DNA of 64,000 bases from Galbula dea (Eukaryota > Chordata > Aves > Piciformes > Galbulidae): assembly GCA_013399015.1 (NCBI GenBank), contig VWZX01007392.1:248001-312000 (forward strand). Direction: 5' to 3'. The notes under the pieces are model-generated. The model saw nothing but the letters and a program-made list of their open reading frames with translations, did not search any database and was not told where the DNA came from. Both the position numbers and the translations under genes were made by a program. Below, piece after piece: positions 29,001 to 41,000 of this stretch (position 1 is its first letter; every line of letters begins with the position of its first letter).

Positions 29001-32000
29001 AGACTTAACGGAAATAATTCAACTTGAACAACTTGCACAGAGGAGTGGGGAGATAGAAGGACTTTGATGCAGCAAAAGTACTTCATAGCTTAAGAGTTGT
29101 GAAATTATGAATTTATTTTCACTGAAGAGCAAAGAATAAGGCAATGAGTCACATACAGCAAATACATTCAAAGTAAGTAGCCCTGATAGGGAATTTTTAA
29201 AAGACATTATAAAAATGGCACAGTATTATAAGACTCATTTAGCTTCAGTACAAATATGGAAGTGATCAGCAGAAAGAAAGCAATAAGTGAAGGACAATGT
29301 GAGTCAAGCAGGATATTTGAAGTCTATACAAAAAGAAAAACGATGATAAAGCACTAACAACACTGATGGTACTGAATATTTCTCTTTCCCTGAAAGTAAT
29401 ACTCATCTTGCTACTGCTATTTCAAAATGATGAAGAAAACTTCTCCCAAAATCACTAGAAGCACAGAAATGCATCTACACTTCTAACACAAGTTAAATAA
29501 AAATCTTCAGGCTATTATAAAGCAAGAATGAGAAACTTGTGAAAAGTCACCATAAAATATATTTAAAAATAAAGCTATTTTAGTTTATATATTTCACCTA
29601 TTTAACATTCTTTGCAAACAAGAATTTCCCCATCTCTATTAAACTGCAACTAGAGTTGTTGTAACTATGACAATAAATCATAAAAGAAACACAGAGTGCA
29701 CATTTCATTGATGCAGTGTAAGGTAGCAAGAGTGGCACTGATCACAAGGTAAGATGCCATAAACTTATTAAAAATTTGGTAAATGAAAATTTGCTACTGG
29801 AGTTTGCCATCCACTGAAAGAGTTAACACCAATAACACAGCAAGAATGACTCTTGTGTTGCAAGAGCTACATGAAAAAGGTTGTCATGTGGAAAGTAACA
29901 TGAAGAAAACTCTTGAAGAGCTGAAGTGAAATAAAGTTTACTACAGTGAGGTTATACTGATGCTACAAGTGTGAAACAAAACTCAGGTTACATTTATATA
30001 TATGTACACACAAACGTATTAAACTCTTGTTCATTAATCTTCTTTCTCATAATGGAAGATGCTACCTGTCAGAGTTCAGCTGCCTCTGTTTTAGGAATCA
30101 GGATCTCCAGAACACCAATACCTGGGTTTGCTCATTGAAAATTATGTCTCCAGCTTCAAAACTGCTAATGACCACAGTTCCTCCTAACTAATCATCCCTG
30201 CACAACATGCAATTTTGAGATGACATGATGTAGCAGTGTAGTTTCAAATCAACTGGCATGGAAATAAAATTCAAAGGCATTTATGTAAAACAAAACAAAT
30301 TTAGTCTATGTGCAATATAAAACTTGAAATTAAATTAAACTCAAGTCCCCCAGATAAGATGGATGGCTTATGACTTTTTTTCCCCTCCTCTTTGTGGGGC
30401 ACAAACCCTGTTTTCTAGCTTTAAAACTGCACGACAGTCTGAGAAGTAAAACAACATATCAAACAAGTTCTTCTGTGAATGTCTCTGACACAACAGTGAG
30501 GAAGCAGGATGTACCATGCAAATTAGAGAAGGCAAGATAGGTAACAGAAGGATTTCTTGAAGGTCAAAACCAGAGAATGGAAATAGAATAGGCAAATCTA
30601 AGCAGCATCATTTATTTTCTTCTAATATGATTACAAAAATAGACACCAGCTTTCAGCAGACTGAAATATCCCCATTTGAGAAAAACAGAAGTATAAACTG
30701 CTTCTCCAGGAGTGAAGTGGTAGCCATGTCAGCATGCAGACAGGTCCCCTGTACCTCTTGCACTGCCTCACATCCGTGCCATTCAGAAACAAAGAGAAAT
30801 TCTCATTCTAACCAGCTCTTTTGCTTTTGTAATACCCAACAACTGTCAAGTATCAGATGCATTTCTTATTACTATACTGAGAAAGCCCCTGAGACGTGTT
30901 GTAGTCATTTATGAGAAGAGGAAACCCATTCCCCAAAACAGAGGGGACAACACCTTGTTTAAGTTATACCAGAATCTACTCATACAGCCTGCTCCTAAAA
31001 AACCCCTTTTATTTCCATTTATTACAGAATCACAGAATTATCTGGGTTGGAAGAGACCTCCAAGATCATCAAGTCCATCCCTTAATCCAACACTATCATG
31101 ATTACTAGATCACGGCACTAAGTGCCACATCCAGTCTTATTTTAAAAACCTCCAGGCATGATGAATCCACCACCTCTCTGTGCAGGCCATTCCAATGCCT
31201 GACTACTCGCTCTGTAAAGAACTTTTTTTTGATATCCAGCCTAAACCTTCCCTGGCAGAGCCTAAGCTCGTGTCCTCTTGTTCTCTTGCTGGTTGCCTGG
31301 GAGAAGAGACCGACCCCCATCTAACTACAACCTCCTTTCAGATAGTTGTAGAGAGTGATGAGGTCACCCCTGAGCCTCCTCTTCTCCAGGCTAAAGAATC
31401 CCAGCTCCCTCAGCCTCTCTTCATAGGACTTGTGCTCAAGTCCCTTCACGAGTTTTGTTGCTCTTCTCTGGACCCGCTCCAGCACCTCAATATCTTTCTT
31501 GAACTGAGGAGCCCAGAACTGAACACAATACTCAAGGTGTGGCCTCAACAGTGCCGAGTGCAGGGGAAGGATCACTTCCCTCATCCTGCTGGCCACACTA
31601 TTCTTGATACAGGCCAGGATGCCATTGGCCTTCCTGGCCACCTGGGCACACAATTCAATATTGTCAAGGGTTGAAGATAACTTCATCATATGTGAGCGAT
31701 ACTGTCAGGTTTGTAAACAAACCAACCAACGAACCCCACTTGTCTGAAAACCTAGTCAGATAGTAACAATAAAGTGGTTATTAAAATATTGAAACTATAA
31801 AACTATTCCATTTAAACACTGCAAATCTGGCAGCCCTGTGCCAACCACTGCATTTATTGGTGGAAATATGGCGTTTTTTGCCTTTTGTTTTACATATCCA
31901 AAAAGGAAAAATGCAGCTTAAGAAAAATGAACATGAACTGAATTTTAGTTTTATTTGAAGGTGAAAAACTATTTAAATTGTCTAGTTTCAAAATCCTAAC

Positions 32001-35000
32001 GTTATTGAAATGTAACTTCCACAGACTGACTTCTTAACCACTTTCTGAAGCAGCACTACAGGGACTGTGAATAGAAGTTACACTGCAGGAATGCTGACAC
32101 AAAGAACTTAACAGATGCACTTCTCATTTTAGCATGTATTTGTGAAAGCAGATATGGCAGATGTTTAAAAGATTACATCTGTATTACTAAGTTACATAAT
32201 TCACACCCAAATCATGTGCACTAGAAATATGCAGGGGTGAAAAGTACCACTTCCCTTGTGCCTTCCATCTTCCAAGTGCTGTGCATTCCTTTAGTAACAG
32301 CAGCAAACACGACTCTCCTACCTGTTCCCTAAATAGCAATTTGAATAGAATGTTAGGGTGCAAAAGAAGTTAAACTCAAGAAAAACATAGGAAGCATGTT
32401 AATTTCAAAAGGAATTTCTGGCAAAGAAATTCCCATTCAAAGATTTACTTTATTAGTCCTCTAATACTTTGGTCTAGATGAAATTTTATGACCTGGATGA
32501 GATTCCTGCACTGAGTAAGAAAAACGCTCTTTTGAAAAAAGCAAGAACAACAATCAAGCTTTTCAACCTCAATACAGTACTGCCATGGTATTTTCAATAT
32601 CTGAAATAACAGATTTTAGAAAACATGGAACGTAGAGGTGCTTGCAACCACAAAAGTATCCTCAAAAACAAAATGTTAACATCAGATGCCGGATACAAGC
32701 AGTTTGTACCATGCTCTTAGTCACACCTGGTTTTGTATTTATTTAACACGATCACAACCATCTGAGCACTTGTACTTGTGATGAATGTAATGATATGGTA
32801 AAAGAATTGGAAGTTAAATCTGTAAAAAATATGGCATATCACAACCAATAAAGTTCTCAAAATAATTACAATACAGGTGTGGTTTTGTAACCCTCCACAT
32901 ATGTTAAAAGTATAGCCCTGGAAAAAAGTTGTCTTCAAATTAAAACAAGCAAGGTTGGAGAGAAACGCAGCCTTTGTCTTCATTTTCAGGTTTGTTTTTT
33001 GTGTTTGTTGTTGGGTTCAGGTTGGGTTTGTTTTTTTTAAATTAGCATGCTAATACTCCTAAAAGAATTTTCTCTGGTAAATAATAAATAAACCTTCAGA
33101 TAAAAAATAACAGACAAGAGTGTTCTTTAATAGAAAATGAGCCTCCTTTTTACTCTATGGGAAGAAAGAATAACTCTCTCACTCAACACCATCTGTTAAC
33201 ATTCACCATATCAATTAGCCAAGAGAAAGGAGGATGTAATACTTCAGGAAGACTTTAAATAGTTGTTGTGTATTTGGGTACTAACAACATAAACCAAAAT
33301 CTTGTACCTCTTATTTCAAATTACAAGTTAATGCTCTTTCTCCCTAAGGGAAAATAAAAAAACAGCTAAGGTAAAAATTATAAGTATCTTAAAACAACAA
33401 CAAAAAATTTGTTAAGTTCATCATAGCAAGAAATTTGCAGTTAAATTTATTTTCTCATGATAAATGGTATCACAGCACCTTTAAACTGAAAATTTGAGAA
33501 GTTTGGGGTTTTTTAAAATGTTTTTAAGGAGAACAGAAACTACAAGACTGATTGAACAATATCAGTTTTGGAGGTGCTCAGTGGGCAGTATTCTCCATGA
33601 AAATTTTCCTTCGCTGTGCTCAGAATGAAAAGCTAACATTTAATCACCAGTATAGGGTATAAACAATGAAGCTTCTAGGCTTTCCTTCTTACACCCTAAC
33701 TTTTAGTGGTAATTATAACAACCTTCTGCCACACAGGCATCCCTGAATGATGGGATACAACTTGCACAGCAGCAGAACACTGCCATGCAATATGACACCT
33801 GAATATTCTGCAATGCTTTTACAGTTCAAATGATCAATCTGCTGTTTTAGCATACATAGGTTCCAAAGATAATTTTTTTTTTTTTACCCTGCTAAGCACA
33901 AACCTACCTAACCCTTAGCAAGCCAGGAGACTAAAGGAGAGTTGCAGATATTCTATAGCTCATAACCACATTCATTTATGGCCCTCTACAAAAACATCAC
34001 AGCTGAGCTTGGAGCCAGTGTAAGGACAAGCACCTAGCTGTTCTCCTATTATTGTGCTCAATGACACTCCTAAAGACCAGTGTGCATGCACCAACTCAAA
34101 GTCCAGTAAAAGCTTCGGTCTATGACTGAACTAAGAGGTAATATACATGAACATAAAGAATAGTAATAATGAATTAAGCAGGTTTAAGTTACTACTTAGT
34201 CTTATCAGCATCCTAAAATTAATGTTCTCTTCTGATTTAAAAGGAGTTTTCTACCAATCATTGATATAAATTATTTTTCTTTTTATCATGCTAACAATTT
34301 GGATGGAAAGACTGGAGTTGGCAATGACAGAGGCCTTTGAGACAGAGCGCAAGATTAGTAAAAAAAGGTTAAGACATGGAAGTTGGGATGAAAGATGAAA
34401 AAAAAAATTGGGGGCAGAAGAGACAGAACTGATTAACATTGCTGAGGACAAAACATGTGACATGAACACACAGAGGAACTCCAACACAGTAGAGCACAAT
34501 CCCCTTCAGTACACCAAGAACACAACAGAACTCAAGACCTGCACATCCCATCACTCCTCTGCTCTCAAACATCTGTACAACTCGGAGGCAGAGGATCCCA
34601 CTCTACAAACAGGTCCCAGAGAATGACAACCTACTGCTATCTTACTGGCTTAGGTAAGAGAGACTGATGGCACTTAAAGGTCTGAACTGTGTTCATGAGT
34701 GACACAGAGGCCAGCATGATTCCACTTAACTGAATGGAGAAGAGGAGACTAAGGGGTGACATGCTTTTAAGTATGTGAAGGGTGAGTGTCAGGAGGATAG
34801 GGTCAGGCTCTTCTCAGTGGTGCCCAGTGACAGGGCAAGGGGCAATGGCTGCAAGTTGAAGCATATAAAGTGTAAACTCGAGAAAAAATTTTTTTCCCAG
34901 TTCATGTGCCAGAGCACTAGAACAGACTGCCCAGAGAGGTTGTGGAATCTCCTTCTCTGGAGAGATCCAAAACCAGCCTGGATGCTTTCCTGTGTGACCT

Positions 35001-38000
35001 AATCTAGGGGATCCTGCTTTGATGGGGGGTTGGACTAGATGATCTTTCCAGGTCTCTTCCAGCCCCTAACATTCTGTGATTCTCTGAATCTAGAAATTCA
35101 GCCTGAATTTAGACTTCAGCATTGGGAAAGTAGCTTGAAAAAGGCTACTTGTACAGAGAAAACTCAATTAAAAACTTATGTAGCTGCTAAATCAAGCACA
35201 GAGACAGTACAATCTATAATCAGAGATGCCCACATAACTTTAATTGCTCATTTCCTGCACATATCTACTGTCCACAGGTCTTTAATTAACAACCACATAG
35301 TACTTTTCATTCCTCTTCAAGATTTTTCTGTTCAGATAAGATTTCTTCAGACCAGATGGAATTACTGTAAGAATCAGGCCTGATCAGCTGGTGAATGCTC
35401 TTTTGGAAAAATAGATTGTGCCCTGTGAGTGCTAAATATTTCCTTCATAATACTAAGTAAACCTTCTAAATTGATTTTCCCAACTGTAATAATTAATCAC
35501 GTATTTCAATTTTTCTAGATGTTGGCCTTGATTTCAAGAACTCTTGAGGAGTCATCAAGGCATCTGAAGTTATTAAGAACTGCATTTAAAAACAAAAATA
35601 ACCTGTAATAAATTGGTACCCGAAAAGTTCAGGCCCTAAGTGTTTTGAATTTGGTACCCCAAATCAATTAATGTTTTCCAACTTTGTATGATTCCAAGCT
35701 TCATATATAAAATGCAGTAACATTACCTTGTCTTACTTCAGAGATTATGTGACAAATAGGGTTCGAAACCTTTTCCATAGTAGGGAGCAATACTCAAAAG
35801 CCCAAGGCAACAAAAACACATTTCTGTGTTCAGAGCTAAGCTTCAACAATAAGCAGACTAAAATTCACATGGATCACTGAACAATGAGGGAAAAAAACCC
35901 AAACCTGAATAGATGCTTGCTAATCCTACTGCCCTCTGCGCAGACCAGACTATGGCTAAAACCCATACGTTCCAGCAGCTAACACATGGGCAGCAGAGCA
36001 AGTTGGATTTTTTTTTTAGGCATATCCTCATTTTGGAGTGCTTGAACTACATTTAGAGGACACCATGACTGTAAATACTTTAACTTTCAAATCGGTAACA
36101 TTACCATCTAGAAAAGTACAAAGATTCTTCTCACTCTGAAGAGACTTCTGGGGTTGTGGCATTAAGGCTTAGCTTTCTGCGTGAAAGAACTGCAGGCCAA
36201 CCCAGCGTGCTCTGTGAGAAAGGTTGAGATGCTTACCACCAAGAAAATATTTGGGTTAATGTGACAGACCTCTGTCAGTGAAAGTAGCAGTTTGTAATGT
36301 ACAATCATTAAGTGAGGCTGAAGGACTATCAGGAGGGTTTGGGGGACTTAAAAAATAAAGCCCTCTTCCTGCATATATACAGAAGTACTAACTCAAAAAC
36401 AATACTATAAAGAAAAGACCACAATGTATTACCCTTTGCACCTACTCTACAATACAGACAGATAAAGTAATATTTTAACTCCAATGCACTGATAAAGTCT
36501 AACTGCCAAGTCACTTAGCATGAATGGGTTTTCACCCTTCCACTTTGGAAAGGGGACACAGCAGATGAAGAAAGCACACTGTATAGTCCATGACTTCAGC
36601 TAAATACACAACTGCAACTCATTCAAGCTGTTTGGCTAACATCAGAAACCATGAGATCCAAGCCTGATTAGTTATTAAAGAGAAGAACCCTTGAATTGAG
36701 TTAGTCTTTTTGTTAGCCACCATGTAATTTTATTTTTAACACATGCTACATAATTTGCAGTGTTCGTTGTAACTAATTCTTTACTGCTGGTTCTTCCACT
36801 GAAGAAACTAATTACATCTGCTGCATTCTAAAGCTAAACCTAAACCATCAGCTTGAAATTATTTGTATTTTGCCAAATGAAAACATGAGATCCAAATGCG
36901 TCAGCAGGAAAGTTTCACTGAATGAAATTCAGATCTGTAAGCCATACTCTAAAAGGAAAAAAAAAAAATCATAGGCTCACTGACTTAAAGGCTAGCACAC
37001 TGTGTTAGAGAAAATAATTAGCAAATTCACAACAGGTCAGTGTTAAAAGCTTACAAAGCAGAGTGATTTCACAACTGATGCAAGTCAACTTAAGCTCAGT
37101 TATCTCCCGACACAGACCCTCTCATTCTCATCATAGTCTTTTGATCCTTTCTGTCTGCTGGCATTCACACAAACATGCAGACATAGAGAACTGTCCAAGG
37201 AGTTGATCCAACTAGTTACTGGCTGAGTTTTCAGCCAGATAAGTATGAAACAGCTTGCTGGAAAACAATACAATTGTTGGTGTTGACTGTGCAGCAGGAG
37301 ACGAAGACAGAACTTCCCCTTTTGGCATCAGCACAGAATTCGGATCACATTACGCTGTGTATTTACAACTCATTTCAAGGAGAGCTTAACTAAGACAAAT
37401 TTGCTACCTCCAAGCACAGGTACAACCCCAGGAGAAAAAGGCTGAAAAAGCCATGAGAGAATCAGGACATTTCCTTTTCCCCTACAATCTAATTTGTCCT
37501 TTATGTGACTGCAGGACTCAATATATTCAGCTACCAATCCTCTCCTCTTTACTTTTTATGTGGTTACAGTGAGTTCCAAAAATATAACTAAGACTCTGCA
37601 TGTATATATAACTAAGAGTGTGTATGCAGATAAGACAGTATTAAAAGAAAAAGCTGATCATGATGGAGACAGGGAAGTGGAAGACTACCAGGGAAGTAGC
37701 TAGAAACACATGGGGTCCTCAACACCTCTCAGAAGAGCTTACTGGTAGGAGAAGTTCGATTGTTGAACTTTTTTTTGTTTGTTTCAAAAGATCAACTCTC
37801 ATTTGGAAAGGCATTCCAAATGTCACATATTACTTCTATTGCATCAAGGACTAGAAACTACAAGCTCAGACTCCACTTTCCCAGTTATTACAAAACATGA
37901 GGCAAAAAGACTGCCTGTGTGCCAAGAACTGTTGAGCATTACTGCAGGCCTCAGCTCTCCATCAAAACCCACCACATCCAACAAAACCAAACGATGAACT

Positions 38001-41000
38001 ACAGCAGTTTACTGCTCTCTGCATTTCGAGGATAACAAAATAAGGCAAGAGAAGTGATCTCAATCTACCAACTAATCAAAGTAGTACTCTGAGGTAATTC
38101 CATTACCCCAGACTAAGCACTGTCTGTTTATGCACAGAACACACCAGATCAAGACTTTCTTATAACAGAAACATAACAAGAAAGAAAACAAGATGAAGCA
38201 ATAGCCAAAATATAAAGGACTGACACAAGCAGGAGGTGAGACCAAAAAAATGCAACGGAAGGGAACAAGCTAGATTACCATCTAGAGTCTGGGTAAAGAT
38301 CATCACCCTCCCTTCTCCTCAACTCTACAGCTACTAGCACTTCTGGACAGTGTATTTCTGTTTGGGCTTTGATAAGGGTAGAGGCAAGCATACAAATCTG
38401 AGCAAAAGATTCTGAACTAGCCAAGTGAAATGTTAGGTTTTGATCTTTAATTCTAAAACTTTAGATAATCTAAGTTCCAATACTGTAAACTCTTAAAACT
38501 CACAAATGGCTTGGGACTTGAACAAAGAACAATCCCATTTCAAGATCACAGTAAAATTACATTCAAGATACAGTAACCCAAGGAGGTTTTTTCAAGCTTT
38601 TATTTGATTTTAAGCTGGTCTGGATTCTGCTGTTGTGGTTTTAAGAACAAATATTTGGGATACATGGCCACTGCGCTATAAGCCATACTGTACTTCTCAA
38701 GGTGTTGAACATTTCAGCAGGTAACATCAAGTAAATTTCTGACAGGAAAGAAAAACAGCAGTGAGACCTCTTACCACAGAACATTCATTACAGTCACTGT
38801 AATCCTTCTAAATGCATGCAAGCACTTAGATAGGGAAATTTTATTGACACTATGGTCAAATATTAGAGTTTCTATGGAGAGCTGCTAAGAACAAAACTAT
38901 AGAGACACCATACTGGCAAAGTCATTCAAAAGACTGTAGCAGACAGTTTTTTTCTTCCTTTTCAGTCTTGCCATCCTTTTCCACTATTAATATATATATA
39001 CAAGAAACAAGACACAGTATGCTGCATGTAATTCTCTTACTAATTGATTTCCATTCAACAGCCATTTCTTTTATTGCATAAGCCTACATTTTCCCATCTT
39101 CTCCTTTAAAAATGGAGACAGTGAGTGGTTTAGGCAATTACAGCTGTCACGGAGGGTTTGACAAGTAACTTTTCAGCTCAGTCTATGCTTACAGCCACTG
39201 GGAAAGCTGTCAAATGACATCAGAGTCTACATTAACACTGGCAAAATGTAACTGTGCTTCCTTTCATATTTAACTCAGATGGTTTATAGCCCTTCCTTTT
39301 CCTATTCCCTGGTCAAGAACAAGAGTGGAATGAACCAATAGGTTGTAATTCAACCCAGATAAAATGGAAATAGATAATGCAGGTTAAATGAAAGAGAATG
39401 AAAGAAAAAGAGAAGCTTGCTCATTCTTCATCATCAATGAACTTAGTAGGTTTGAGTCACTTCCTAAAATTCCACTTAAGTTGTAAGGGACAAGGATAAA
39501 GAACAGCTGCTTTCCCCTCTTTCAGTATCTAAGTTGTTATTACCCTGCATTCCTTGTATGTGAGCCATCCCACATCCACAAGAACATTACATAGACATAC
39601 CACATTACGCACTGTGAGGAGATACCTTCCCGCTGATCCATTCCAAATCTCTCAAGCATACATCATCCTGTGAGCAATCTGATTTTATATTAAGTGATAT
39701 GAACTCCAGTTAAAGCACAAAATAACCAGAAACTTATTTTCACTTCAATGCCTGTTGAAGTTATCTTGGTTTAAAAAGCCACCTGTGGTCCTCACCATCC
39801 AGAGAACAGCAGTGCTCAGAAGCAGCTGAGCCTTTGACATTACCTAAGAATTCAGCTTTCATTGAGCAGTTTAGTGACTGAAGCAAATTATTAATGAGGA
39901 ACTTAATTCTTCCAGTAGTACTTAACAGAAATATTAATGTCCAGAATAAAAATGCAGCAAACCTGATCTGCTCACTTGGTTTGGTTTTGGTAGTCTTGTA
40001 AGGAGCAGGGAGTTGGACTTCATGATCCTTACATGTCCTTTCTAAATTGGGATATTTTATGACCTGTTTATCAAATGTTTTTCCAAAGTTAAGTTACACC
40101 TGCCAGAAAGTCTGCTCTGAAGATTGTTTAATGAGTGGTTAAGAATGGTACCTAGACACTATTACAGCCTGAGCGTCAGGATTAATATTACTGAAAACTC
40201 TGAACCCAAAAGGTCCAAAGAAATGTGATCTTCCCATCAACATAATATTTGAAAGAGCACCTTATGGCTGACATCTACTTAAAGGGATCCTCTGCTCACC
40301 CAAAATCAATCTCAAAATCTGTACAGAGCACCCAAATAACTTGATTAAGCACCTAATCTCTAAGGCCCAGTTCCTACTGACCCGCTTTGCTGGTTCACCT
40401 GCGTTAACAACAGCTTCCAGGCAAGACCTGTGATTCTGTTAAGACTTAAGGCTATGCTACATGCTGGTTTTCTAGCAGTGTAGTTACACTAATGAGAGAT
40501 GTGATTCTTTCCCACCTCTTTAGCATTGATGCAGTTACAGTGACATACAATTACTTTTATTACTACAAGAATAATAATGAGCTATACCAGTGGAACATGT
40601 TACAAAGTAGATACATGTCTATTCTGGCATACATAAAGGAGCAAGATCTGCATATGCATTGTTTTGCCTTCACTTTCATAGTTTGGGAGTAATTCCAATG
40701 TTTTTTATGAAACTCCACACATACATGTCCCATCCGATGTGCTTCTAGTCTGCAGCACAGCACACAGGAAGGCACTTGGAGTCTACAGTCGAGTGGGTTA
40801 TTTAAACTGTTTATTTTAGGCATTTCTAACACCTAACACTCATACATCATACCATACCATTTGTGGCTACCCCACACAAAAGAACTGGAAGTTTCACAAG
40901 AAAGAAACTGATGTGGGGAAAGAAGCTGATTAAATTCATAGCTGAGCACTCAACTGAAAACTGGGGTTCAGAAAAGCTTGTGTGGATTTTTCTCCACTGC

